From an uncultured Alphaproteobacteria bacterium (GTDB lineage Bacteria > Pseudomonadota > Alphaproteobacteria > Caulobacterales > Parvularculaceae), in assembly GCA_902826095.1 (NCBI GenBank), contig CADEDN010000007.1, forward strand, positions 1-64,000: a DNA stretch of 64,000 nt, given 5' to 3'. Positions 25,403-32,545 of this stretch are shown one piece after another. Within the stretch, counting starts at the first letter, position 1, and every line of letters begins with the position of its first letter. The notes beneath the pieces were generated by a model. That model searched no databases, was not told the DNA's origin, and saw only the letters and a list, made by a program, of their open reading frames with translations. The position numbers were made by a program, and so were the translations under genes.

Positions 25403-26695
25403 ATGCCAATGGCTGTCTCTATCGCCGACCCGATCACGCTGCCTTGCGGCGTCCGGCTGAAGAACCGGCTCGTCAAGGCGGCGATGACCGAGGGGCTCGC
25501 CGATGCGGCGAACCGCGCGACCTCCCGCCACGAAACGCTCTACCGCCGATGGGCTGAGGGCGGGGCGGGTTTGCTCATCACCGGCAACATCCAGATCGAC
25601 CGCCGCTATCTCGAACGGCCGGGCAATGTCGCGATCGACGGCGCGCAGGATGCGGAGGCGCTAAGGCGCCTTGAGCTCTTTGCGGCTTCCGCGGCCGCCG
25701 CCGGCGCCGAGATCATGACGCAATTGAGCCATGCGGGACGGCAGACGCCGATCTATGTCAACAAGACGCCGGTCGCACCGTCCGCCGTTGCGCTGGCGCT
25801 GCCGGGCGGACAGTTCGGCGCGCCGCGCGCGCTCACCCAGGATGAGATTGTTGACGTCATTGCGCGCTTCGCCAACGCCGCGTCAATCTGCAAGGCGACG
25901 GGTTTTTCCGGGGTCGAGGTGCATGGCGCGCATGGCTATCTGATTTCGGAGTTTCTCAATCCGAAGGCCAATCAGCGCACGGATCAATGGGGCGGTTCGC
26001 TTGAGAACCGCGCGCGGCTGCTGATCCGCACGGTTGACGTCGTCAGGAAGAAGGTCGGCTCCGGTTTTCCGGTGGCGGTGAAGCTTAATTCCTCCGATTT
26101 CCAGAAAGGCGGTTTCGCGTTTGAAGAATGCCTGCAGGTCATCGACTGGCTGAACGAGGTCGGCGTCGATTTCCTGGAGATATCCGGCGGCTCTTACGAG
26201 CAGCCGGCGATGATGGACATGGAGGGTCTTGAGCCCGCCGAGGAAAAGCGCGCCTCGACGAAGGAGCGCGAGGCCTATTTCATTCAGTTCGCGGAGGAAG
26301 CCGCGCGCGTCGCAAAGATGCCGCTGATGGTCACCGGCGGGTTCCGCTCGCGCGCGGCGATGGACGCGGCGCTCTCCTCCGGCGCCGCCGACCTGATCGG
26401 GATCGCGCGCCCGATGTGCGTCGACCCGGATATCTGCGCCAAGCTCCTTTCGGGCGCCGCGGCGGAGGCGGTGCGCCACGAGAATTCCTTAAGGCTCGGC
26501 GGCGGATTTTGGGGCCCGAATTCGACGAATGCGACGATCAAGGCGCTCAACGGATTCGCGGCGATGGCCTTCTATTACGAGAATCTCTATCGCCTCGCGG
26601 ACGGCCGCGAGACCAATGAGAAGATGGCGCTCCTGCCGGCGTTCATCCGATATCAGATGGGCGAGAAAAAGGCGGCGGGGCGACTGGCGCGGTAG
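25403..26695 (+). CDS. NADH:flavin oxidoreductase / old yellow enzyme family
   Basis: A 430-residue FMN-binding TIM-barrel protein. PITLPCGVRLKNRLVKAAM opens the barrel, QLSHAGRQTP, GVEVHGAHGYLISEFLNP and RTDQWGGSLENRARL are hallmark segments, and VTGGFRSRAAMDAAL holds the phosphate site. It lacks the second NADH-binding half of 2,4-dienoyl-CoA reductase, so it is a short OYE that reduces activated alkenes; the physiological substrate is unknown. ATG at 25403 is used, and an ATG 6 bases later is equally possible. It diverges from the PEP-CTERM gene. Confidence 0.93.
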   Translation: MPMAVSIADPITLPCGVRLKNRLVKAAMTEGLADAANRATSRHETLYRRWAEGGAGLLITGNIQIDRRYLERPGNVAIDGAQDAEALRRLELFAASAAAAGAEIMTQLSHAGRQTPIYVNKTPVAPSAVALALPGGQFGAPRALTQDEIVDVIARFANAASICKATGFSGVEVHGAHGYLISEFLNPKANQRTDQWGGSLENRARLLIRTVDVVRKKVGSGFPVAVKLNSSDFQKGGFAFEECLQVIDWLNEVGVDFLEISGGSYEQPAMMDMEGLEPAEEKRASTKEREAYFIQFAEEAARVAKMPLMVTGGFRSRAAMDAALSSGAADLIGIARPMCVDPDICAKLLSGAAAEAVRHENSLRLGGGFWGPNSTNATIKALNGFAAMAFYYENLYRLADGRETNEKMALLPAFIRYQMGEKKAAGRLAR

Positions 26696-26736
26696 AAGCG
26701 AAACGCAGAGAATCCAAATCGAAAGCCGACACACTT

Positions 26737-26846
26737 TGTCATCCCGGACATTTGCGCAGCAAATGATCCGGGATCCCGCGCGGCCGGGGGCCCTTCAATT
26801 TCACGGGGTCCCGGATCAATCGCTTTGCGATTGTCCGGGATGACAA
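26737..26846. repeat. TCATCCCGG-family intergenic repeat, complete copy
   Basis: It begins TGTCATCCCGGACA, has internal GATCCGGGATCC-type and GGTCCCGGATC arms, and ends TTGTCCGGGATGACAA, so the ends are inverted. A second copy in the same direction begins at 26901. Together they fill the 399-base gap 26696-27094, where no gene is seen. Confidence 0.75.
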
Positions 26847-26900
26847 ATGGGGAAAGATCGTTCGTACACGTCAGGAACAAAAACGGAAACCGCAAATCCT

Positions 26901-27000
26901 TGTCATCCCGGAAATTCGCGAAGCGAATTATCCGGGATCCTGCGCGGCTGAGGGGCCCTCAATCTCACGGGGTCCCGGATCAATCGCTGCGCAATCATCA
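26901..27000. repeat. TCATCCCGG-family repeat, 3'-truncated tandem copy
   Basis: It begins TGTCATCCCGGAAATTCGCG and follows the copy at 26737 closely through GGTCCCGGATCAATCGCTG. It then stops at CAATCATC without the closing CCGGGATGACA arm. Confidence 0.7.
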
Positions 27001-27078
27001 AAAAAACCTCTTGCCCAACCGGGGCCGTCCACACATGACAGGGCGGGGTGAAAGGTCGGGAGGGGCGAGAAGGGCCAG

Positions 27079-27094
27079 TTTCGCGCCCGGCGCG
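27079..27094 (-). repeat. Stop-codon-adjacent element TTTCGCGCCCGGCGCG, copy 1
   Basis: This exact 16-mer abuts the stop codon of the DUF188 gene on its 3' side. The identical 16-mer abuts the stop codon of the PodJ-like gene at 59846-59861, and its reverse complement is at 54183-54198. Confidence 0.55.
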
Positions 27095-27553
27095 CTAGGC
27101 GCGCATCGCCTTGACGATCGCCGTGTCGAGCGTCTGCAGGAACCGCGAGCGGTCCTCTTTTGAAAACGGCCTGTTGCCGCCGGCGGCGGTCGGATCGCCG
27201 CTGCCGCGCAGATCCTGCATGATCGCGCGCGTGGCGATCGCCGCGCCGATCGAACTTGCGGTGAACGGTTTTCCCGTCGGGGCGATCACCGCCGCGCCCT
27301 TCTTCAGACAGCGATCGGCGAGTAGAATATCGGCGGTGACGACGATCGCGGTCGCGTCGGCGCGCTCCGCAATGTAATCGTCCGCTGCGTCGAACGCGTC
27401 GCCGACGATCTCCCGCGCGATCAACGGATGATCCGGGATGCGGATGCCGCCATTGGTCACGACCAGAACCCGCGTCTCGCGCCTGAGCGCGACGCGGTAG
27501 ATTTCCTCCTTTACGGGACAAGCGTCAGCGTCGATCAGGATGCGGATCGTCAT
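27095..27553 (-). CDS. YaiI/YqxD (DUF188) family protein
   Basis: A 152-residue PIN-like-fold protein with the family start IDADACPVKEEIYRVALR, the acidic ADDYIAERAD and VTADILLADRCLKKGAAVIAPTGKPF. DUF188 proteins carry conserved acidic residues like PIN nucleases, but a function is not established. Its start overlaps the stop of the P450 gene by 4 bases (ATGA), so the two are translationally coupled. Its stop codon is directly followed by a repeated GC-rich element. Confidence 0.9.
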   Translation of the reverse strand: MTIRILIDADACPVKEEIYRVALRRETRVLVVTNGGIRIPDHPLIAREIVGDAFDAADDYIAERADATAIVVTADILLADRCLKKGAAVIAPTGKPFTASSIGAAIATRAIMQDLRGSGDPTAAGGNRPFSKEDRSRFLQTLDTAIVKAMRA

Positions 27554-28794
27554 GTCATCGCATGCCGCACCGGCATTTTCTTTATGCCGGACACAAATCC
27601 GCCTTCCATATATTCAACCGGGCCGGCCCTCTCGATCGAATGAAGGCGCGGCAACAGGCGGCGAAAGAAGATCTCGACCTCCATGCGCGCGAGATGCTTG
27701 CCGAGACAGACATGCGGCCCGTATCCGAAAGCGAGATGCTGATTGACCGGCCGGTCCGGCGTCACGCGATCCGGTTCGGAGAATATCCGCTCGTCGCGCG
27801 CCGCCGAGGAAAAGGCGAGCATGATCGTCTCGCCCGCCTTGATCGGGACGCCGGCGATCACGACGTCCTTCGTCGGCGTGCGGAGGAAATGCTTCACCGG
27901 CGCGGCGAGGCGGATGAATTCATCGGCCGCCGTCGCGCACAGCGCGGGCTCGGCCTTCAGCCGCGCCATCGCCGACGGATCGTCGATCAGCGCGTTAAGC
28001 CCCTCGGCGATTGACGCGCTTGTGGTGTCGTGGCCGGCCGTCGTCACCAGAATGAAATAGGAAAGCTGCTTGAAGCCGTCGATCGGCCGGCCGTCGATTT
28101 CGGCGGTCGCCAGCACGCTTGCAAGATCGTCGGTCGGCGCGGCGCGACGCTTTTCGATGAGCGCGTTCACATAAGTTGCGAAATCGCCGATCACCTTGAC
28201 GACGCCAAGCTCGCCCAGTTCCTGGCCGTAGCCGAGCTCCGGGTCCATGAAGCCGAAAAGCTGCTGCGTCAGTTTCAGGATATGCGCGTCGTCCTCCGGC
28301 GGAACGCCCATGATCGAGAGCACGACGCGCAAGGGAAACCAGAAGGCGATGTCCGCCGCGAAATCGCAGCTTCCGTTCATCGCGGCCATTTTGTCGATGA
28401 AGAAATCCGCCTGGCGTTCCGTCCGCGCGCGCAGCTTTTCGATATTCGACCGCGAGAAGAAACTCTGGGCGATGAGGCGATGCTTCAGATGCTCGTCGCC
28501 GTCCATGTGGACGAGCGTCTTGAGGCCGTTGATGTCGCCGAATTTTTCGAGATTCACTTTCTCCTGCGACAGCGTCTGGAGAATGGTGCGCGGTCCGGCG
28601 AGAAAAATCGCGGAATCGTTTTCGATCGCCTTGATGTCGTCATGGCGCGTGACGAGCCAGAAGGCCGGAAATCCGTCCGCCTCGACGCGCGTCACCGGCT
28701 GATCGCGACGCAGCCTCGCGAACATCTCATGCAGCCGTCTCGGCGTTGCAAAGGCGGCCGGGTCGGTCAGAGCGATCGGCGACAGGTCGGACAC
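27550..28794 (-). CDS. Cytochrome P450
   Basis: A 414-residue soluble bacterial P450. The I-helix oxygen-binding TAGHDTTS is near residue 243, the K-helix ExxR in ADEFIRLA near 284, and the heme-ligand loop FGYGPHVCLGKHLARME near 350. The start was moved to GTG at 28794 because GGAG lies 8 bases upstream; the ATG at 28824 has no visible ribosome site. It should need a ferredoxin partner encoded elsewhere. Resemblance to the CYP153/CYP108-like bacterial group is possible, but the substrate cannot be stated. It is coupled to the downstream DUF188 gene. Confidence 0.92.
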   Translation of the reverse strand: MSDLSPIALTDPAAFATPRRLHEMFARLRRDQPVTRVEADGFPAFWLVTRHDDIKAIENDSAIFLAGPRTILQTLSQEKVNLEKFGDINGLKTLVHMDGDEHLKHRLIAQSFFSRSNIEKLRARTERQADFFIDKMAAMNGSCDFAADIAFWFPLRVVLSIMGVPPEDDAHILKLTQQLFGFMDPELGYGQELGELGVVKVIGDFATYVNALIEKRRAAPTDDLASVLATAEIDGRPIDGFKQLSYFILVTTAGHDTTSASIAEGLNALIDDPSAMARLKAEPALCATAADEFIRLAAPVKHFLRTPTKDVVIAGVPIKAGETIMLAFSSAARDERIFSEPDRVTPDRPVNQHLAFGYGPHVCLGKHLARMEVEIFFRRLLPRLHSIERAGPVEYMEGGFVSGIKKMPVRHAMT

Positions 28795-28846
28795 AATCAA
28801 TCTCCAGGGTTCGAGCCGCTTCATCTAGGCCGGCTCGGCGCGAACG

Positions 28847-28876
28847 AAAACGGCCGCCCGAGAAGGGGCGGCCGCG
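28847..28876 (-). terminator. Terminator of the second PEP-CTERM gene
   Basis: CGGCCGCCC (28851-28859) pairs with GGGCGGCCG (28866-28874). Read on the minus strand the stem is followed by TTTTCG. It lies 26 bases beyond the stop codon at 28902 and upstream of the P450 start. Confidence 0.7.
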
Positions 28877-28901
28877 TCTTTTGTCCGATTGTCAGCGTCG
28901 A

Positions 28902-29507
28902 TCAGGCGGTCTTGCGGCGACGGCGCGCGGCAAAGCCGAGGCCCGCGAGGCCGGAGAGGATCAGCGGCGCCGCGGCCGGAATCGGCACGGCGGCGATGCC
29001 GTTCAGATAGAATTGCGAGGGGTTCGCGCCGCCCCAGGCGAGGGTCAGCGTCTGCACGCCCGATATGGTCGCGGCGACGAGGTTTGCAAAAGTCCACTCA
29101 ACGCCGTTGACCAGCAGCGTATTGCTGCTGGCGCTCAAATCGAAATGCTCGGCGTCCGTGAACGAGAAGCCTGAGAGATCGACCGAGCGCCCGAAATCAA
29201 GCGTCACAGAGTCGAATTTGCCGACATTGTCCGAGTTGTTGGCGAGCTTGTTGTTGCACTTCGATCCCGGCCCGCCGGTCAAAATGCAGGCGCCAAGGCC
29301 GCCCGGCCGTTTCTGAAAGAGGCCGTCGAGATAGGGATTGCCCCGGCTCGCCGTGATGGTGACGTTAAAGCCGCCGAAATTCTTGGTGTAGCCATTGGCG
29401 AGGCCGCCGGGATTGGCCGCGGCTTCGGCGACAAAGTCGATGACTGCCGCCTGCGAGGCGGACAGGGATGCTGCAACCGCGAACAGGGCTGCAACGAGGG
29501 TCTTCAT
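28902..29507 (-). CDS. PEP-CTERM/VPLPA-CTERM sorting-domain protein
   Basis: A 201-residue exported protein with a signal peptide (AALFAVAASLSASQA) and a beta-rich body containing two cysteines (CILTGG and SKCNNK) that could pair. The C-terminal sorting tail is AVPIPAAAP, hydrophobic LILSGLAGLGFAA and RRRRKTA. The pattern DSVTLDFGRSVDLSGFSFTD resembles carbohydrate-binding-like PEP-CTERM bodies. GGGGAA precedes the ATG, and a clear terminator lies 3' of the gene. It shares design and an upstream element with the gene at 24645-25232. No exosortase gene is in view. Confidence 0.85.
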   Translation of the reverse strand: MKTLVAALFAVAASLSASQAAVIDFVAEAAANPGGLANGYTKNFGGFNVTITASRGNPYLDGLFQKRPGGLGACILTGGPGSKCNNKLANNSDNVGKFDSVTLDFGRSVDLSGFSFTDAEHFDLSASSNTLLVNGVEWTFANLVAATISGVQTLTLAWGGANPSQFYLNGIAAVPIPAAAPLILSGLAGLGFAARRRRKTA

Positions 29508-29839
29508 GAAACATTCCCCATTGAACTAGGAACTGAACTCGCCGCGAATCACCATGAGTCGCGACATTGCTATTCCGTAACAGATTTGCGGGCGTTACGT
29601 TATGGTAAGGTTAACGGCGCCGCACAAAATTGCCCGATGTTGCAAATTATCCACAACCAGAAAGTGTTAATTGCGGACGCCGAACAATTCCCGGCGGCAA
29701 TACATGATTTCTGGTCGGAAATGGTTAACGCGGCAGGTTTTCCACAGGGCGATTTGGCAAAAACCGCTGCGGCTTTTTGGACAAAGAGCGTTAACGCGAA
29801 GCGCATCCGGAGCCTCGCCGGCCGCTGAGCGCCATGCCG
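29508..29839. other. AT-richer intergenic region with DnaA-box-like and GTTAACG motifs
   Basis: There is no convincing gene. TTATCCACA at 29647-29655 is an exact DnaA-box consensus, and TTTTCCACA at 29738-29746 differs by one base. GTTAACG occurs near 29610, 29724 and 29790. A 63-80 codon open frame crosses the region but lacks a ribosome site and family features. Confidence 0.4.
29599..29616 (-). promoter_or_regulatory. Shared upstream element of PEP-CTERM genes, copy 2
   Basis: The + strand reads GTTATGGTAAGGTTAACG, a 16 of 18 match to 25321-25338. It is 92 bases upstream of the ATG at 29507. In gene orientation it reads TTAA-N7-ATAA, close to the CtrA consensus. Confidence 0.5.
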
Positions 29840-30409
29840 CTAGGCGAGCGCGTAGGCGGCCTTGAGCCAGCCCGCGATCTCGGCGTCGACCTGCGCTGGG
29901 CTTTCAAGCCTGACCCGGTGGGTCACCATCGCGTTGAAGCTGCCCGAGGGCTCAAGACGGCCCTTCGGCGCCGTCCCTTTGAGGTTGATCCCAAGGTCGA
30001 GGCGCGATTTCGTCGAAGGCTGGATGATGGCGAACTGCTTTGTCCGGCGTACGCTCACATAGGCCTTTTTCGGCGCGAATTCGACATCGTCGCCAAAGCC
30101 CTCGATCAGCCTCGCCAGCGCGTCATGGACGGGCTTTAGCGCCGCCTTGTCGCCCGCATATTGGGCGGCGACGAGGTCGGTTCCGCTTTCCGCCATGCTG
30201 CCGGCGTCGGTCCTGAAATGCTTCAGCGCGACCATGTTGGCGTAACCATGCGTCAATCCGTGCTCGGACTTCAGGAGCGTCAACAAGGCGCCGTGTTTTT
30301 CAGCGCCGGATTTCTTCGCGACGGCGAGCCATTGTTCGATCGTCTTTCCGGTCTTCTCCCTGAAGCCGGCGATCATCGACGCTTCCATTTCCGCGGCGGA
30401 TTTTGTCAT
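29840..30409 (-). CDS. DUF4287/DUF5655 domain protein
   Basis: A 189-residue protein. The N-terminal third (EASMIAGFREKTGKTIEQWL to the HGLTHGYANMVALKH segment) matches DUF4287. The C-terminal two thirds (VHDALARLIEGFGDDVEFAPKKAYVSVRR) match DUF5655, a transport-like domain of unknown function also seen fused in other contexts. It is probably cytosolic. It ends 9 bases before the stop codon of the SRPBCC gene that precedes it on the same strand, so it may belong to the ArsR-SRPBCC transcript. Confidence 0.85.
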   Translation of the reverse strand: MTKSAAEMEASMIAGFREKTGKTIEQWLAVAKKSGAEKHGALLTLLKSEHGLTHGYANMVALKHFRTDAGSMAESGTDLVAAQYAGDKAALKPVHDALARLIEGFGDDVEFAPKKAYVSVRRTKQFAIIQPSTKSRLDLGINLKGTAPKGRLEPSGSFNAMVTHRVRLESPAQVDAEIAGWLKAAYALA

Positions 30410-30418
30410 GACGCGCTC

Positions 30419-30949
30419 CTATCCCTTCAGCGGCCAGTTTTCGGCGCGCAGCGCTTTGGGCGTCATCGGCCCCATCAGCGCGAACATCGCATTTTGCATG
30501 CGCGCGCCCATCGTCGCCTTGCCGGTTTCAACGAACGCCTTGAAATTTTCGACGATGAACTTCGCGCCGGCGTCCATCGACTTTTCGCTTTTCGAGCCGA
30601 CGACAATATTCTCCGTAATCAGACAAAATTCGACGCCGTCATTCGTTTCTTTCAGCGTATAGGTGACCTTCGACGGCGGATCGTCGAGCGACGTCAGCCT
30701 GAAACTGTGCGAGAGGAGGCGCGGCGGGTCCATCTCAAGAAATTCGCCGACGACGCCGACCGCGCGCTTGTCCGCCGAGAGCATGCGGAAGGGCCGGCCG
30801 GGCTTCATCGCCGGCGCGTCCCAGGACGAATTCCAGAAGAAGGGGCGGGGGCTCGTCGTCTTGATCAACTCCGACCAGACGGTCTCGATCGGCGCGTTGA
30901 TGATCACCTTATAGATCTGCTTTGCCGCGAAGGTCGACGCATTCATCAT
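30419..30949 (-). CDS. SRPBCC/AHSA1-like protein
   Basis: A 176-residue protein with the START-like fold typical of Aha1-C/AHSA1 proteins: IYKVIINAPIETVWSELIK at the N terminus, DPPRLLSHSFRLTSLDDPPS centrally, and a long C-terminal helix WENFKAF-type segment (VENFKAFVETGKATMGARM). These bind hydrophobic ligands and very often sit beside an ArsR-type repressor, as here. The start at 30949 follows GGGAGA by about 6 bases and overlaps the ArsR stop; a second ATG is 3 bases further in. Confidence 0.87.
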   Translation of the reverse strand: MMNASTFAAKQIYKVIINAPIETVWSELIKTTSPRPFFWNSSWDAPAMKPGRPFRMLSADKRAVGVVGEFLEMDPPRLLSHSFRLTSLDDPPSKVTYTLKETNDGVEFCLITENIVVGSKSEKSMDAGAKFIVENFKAFVETGKATMGARMQNAMFALMGPMTPKALRAENWPLKG

Positions 30950-31311
30950 TCTCTCCCGCGTTTTTGTTTTTTCGCCGTCTCGCCGGCGCGCTTTTCGGCG
31001 AGGTATTTGAGGCGCGTGATCTCGCCCGCCCAATAGCCGCTATAATCATCCGTCCAGCGATCATAGATCATCCGGATCGGCGCCGCGTTGAAATAGAGCC
31101 GTCGCGTCCGACCGTCCTTTTGCGAGACGATGAGATTGGCTTCCTCAAGGACCGCAAGATGCTTCATGACGGCGATGCGGCTGACGTCGAACGCAAGCGC
31201 GATCTCGCCGACGGCGGCGCCGGGTTTGGCGCGCAGGAGATCGAGGATCCGCCGCCGCGTCTCATGCGCGAGGGCGGAGAAGACCGCGTCCATATCCGTG
31301 TCGGCGTTCAT
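30946..31311 (-). CDS. ArsR family winged-helix regulator
   Basis: A 121-residue repressor-type protein: VFSALAHETRRRILDLLRAKPG, then the recognition helix region VSRIAVMKHLAVLEEANLIV and the wing KDGRTRRLYFNA. It lacks the metal-binding ELCVCDL motif, so it belongs to the metal-independent group paired with SRPBCC proteins. Its ATG directly abuts a perfect 22-bp palindrome with no Shine-Dalgarno visible, so the transcript may be leaderless and autorepressed. Its stop overlaps the SRPBCC start. Confidence 0.9.
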   Translation of the reverse strand: MNADTDMDAVFSALAHETRRRILDLLRAKPGAAVGEIALAFDVSRIAVMKHLAVLEEANLIVSQKDGRTRRLYFNAAPIRMIYDRWTDDYSGYWAGEITRLKYLAEKRAGETAKKQKRGRE

Positions 31312-31332
31312 AGGTAACTATATAGTTACCTA
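31311..31332. promoter_or_regulatory. Perfect 22-bp palindromic operator at the arsR start codon
   Basis: TAGGTAACTAT is followed by its exact reverse complement ATAGTTACCTA. The last base of the palindrome in gene direction is the A of the arsR ATG. A TATAGT-like -10 lies inside it, 12 bases before the ATG, so binding would block the promoter. Confidence 0.75.
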
Positions 31333-31395
31333 AAGCGGCGTCGCCGTCAAGGGCGCCGTTGACACCGGCCGCGAGCCTCGAAACTGTCCGCGCCG

Positions 31396-32463
31396 ATGCC
31401 GCAGAAACTCCTACTGATCGACACCTTGCTGCGCGGCATGACGGTCGGCGCCGAAGTCCTGATCGCGCTCGTCTTCCTGTCGCGATGGCCGCTGACCTGG
31501 CGACGCGGGCTCGGCGCGGCGTTCATCATCGCCGCCGCCTGCTACATGATCAACACGTCGGGCCCGCTGCGCGAAGCGATCGGGCCGGGCTCGGTCGTCA
31601 TCAGCGTCCTTTCCATCATTGCGCCGGTGATTTTCTGGTGGTTCGCGCTGTCGCTGTTCGATGACGGGTTCCGGATGCGATGGATCGCGCTTCTTCCGTT
31701 GGCGCTGGTTGCGCCGATCGTCATCTTTCATCTGACCGGCGTCACCGGCGGCGTGTGGACGGCGAGTTTCGTCCTCGCGCGCCTCGTTATGATCGCGGCT
31801 TTCGGGCACGCGATCTACTCGGCGCTTCGTTATCTGAATGACGATCTCATCGAAGGGCGCCGGCGATTCCGGATCGTTTTCGCTGTCGCGGTCGGGATCA
31901 CCGGCTTCATCATCAATTATTCGGAGACGGTCGGGTTTCGCGATCAGCCGCCCGATTGGGTGCTGCTCTTTCAGGCGAGCGCCTTGCTGATCATGACGCT
32001 CGCTTTCGGCGTCTGGCTGCTCGCCATGAAGGGGGAGGTGCTGGACGGCGCGCCGGATGGCGCGAGCGTCGTCCGCGCTGACGCGGTCACGCCGCCGTCG
32101 CTCTCGATGCGCGCCGCGGACAGGCCCGCTTACGAACGCCTGACCTGGCTCATGGCGGAGGGCGTCTGGCGCGAGGAAGGGCTGACCGTCGCCTCGCTTG
32201 CCGCGAAAGTCGGGGTTCCCGAGCATCAGCTGCGCGCGCTGATCAACGGTCAGCTCGGCCATCGGAATTTTTCCGCTTTTCTCAATTCCTACCGCCTCGA
32301 GGAAGCAATGCGGTTGCTCGCCGACCCGGCGCAGGCTCGGCGCCAGGTGCTGCAGGTCGCGCTCGACGTCGGTTACGGATCGATCGCTCCGTTCAACCGG
32401 GCGTTCAAGGAAGCGACCGGCAAGACGCCGAGCGAATTCCGCAAGGCGGCGCTTGGCGAATAA
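31396..32463 (+). CDS. AraC family regulator with multi-pass membrane N terminus
   Basis: A 355-residue protein. The N-terminal 210 residues hold about six to seven hydrophobic segments (AEVLIALVFLSRWPL, AAFIIAAACYMINTS, VVISVLSIIAPVIFWWFAL and others). The C-terminal third is an AraC DNA-binding domain with LTVASLAAKVGVPEHQLRAL and the second helix-turn-helix VLQVALDVGYGSIAPFNRAF, KATGKTPSEFR-like. Such membrane-tethered AraC proteins are thought to sense envelope or external signals. It is divergent from the arsR operon; the operator sits 64 bases upstream. The target genes are unknown. Confidence 0.88.
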   Translation: MPQKLLLIDTLLRGMTVGAEVLIALVFLSRWPLTWRRGLGAAFIIAAACYMINTSGPLREAIGPGSVVISVLSIIAPVIFWWFALSLFDDGFRMRWIALLPLALVAPIVIFHLTGVTGGVWTASFVLARLVMIAAFGHAIYSALRYLNDDLIEGRRRFRIVFAVAVGITGFIINYSETVGFRDQPPDWVLLFQASALLIMTLAFGVWLLAMKGEVLDGAPDGASVVRADAVTPPSLSMRAADRPAYERLTWLMAEGVWREEGLTVASLAAKVGVPEHQLRALINGQLGHRNFSAFLNSYRLEEAMRLLADPAQARRQVLQVALDVGYGSIAPFNRAFKEATGKTPSEFRKAALGE

Positions 32464-32502
32464 GCCGGGGCCGGCCTTCGCCGAACGGCGCGACAAAAAA
32501 CC

Positions 32503-32545
32503 AGATGATCGGGCGCGATTTCCAAATCACGCGCGACGATCTAGG
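32503..32545. repeat. Hairpin repeat overlapping the S41 stop codon
   Basis: AGATGATCGGGCGCGATT, a short loop, then ATCACGCGCGACGATCTAGG. The left arm pairs with the right arm with a few mismatches. The right end contains the TAG stop codon of the S41 peptidase on the minus strand (CTA at 32541-32543). It is homologous to the perfect hairpin at 54244-54283. Confidence 0.6.

Noticed and set aside
26696-27094. Possible CRISPR array
   Set aside because: Only two copies of a repeat of about 100 bases, no spacers of uniform size and no cas genes. It is an interspersed repeat family.
29586-29828. Small frame in the gap after the second PEP-CTERM gene
   Set aside because: No ribosome site, no family, and it crosses the DnaA-like and GTTAACG motifs.
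29508-29839. Chromosomal replication origin
   Set aside because: Only one exact and one near DnaA box are visible and no typical origin-side genes lie nearby.
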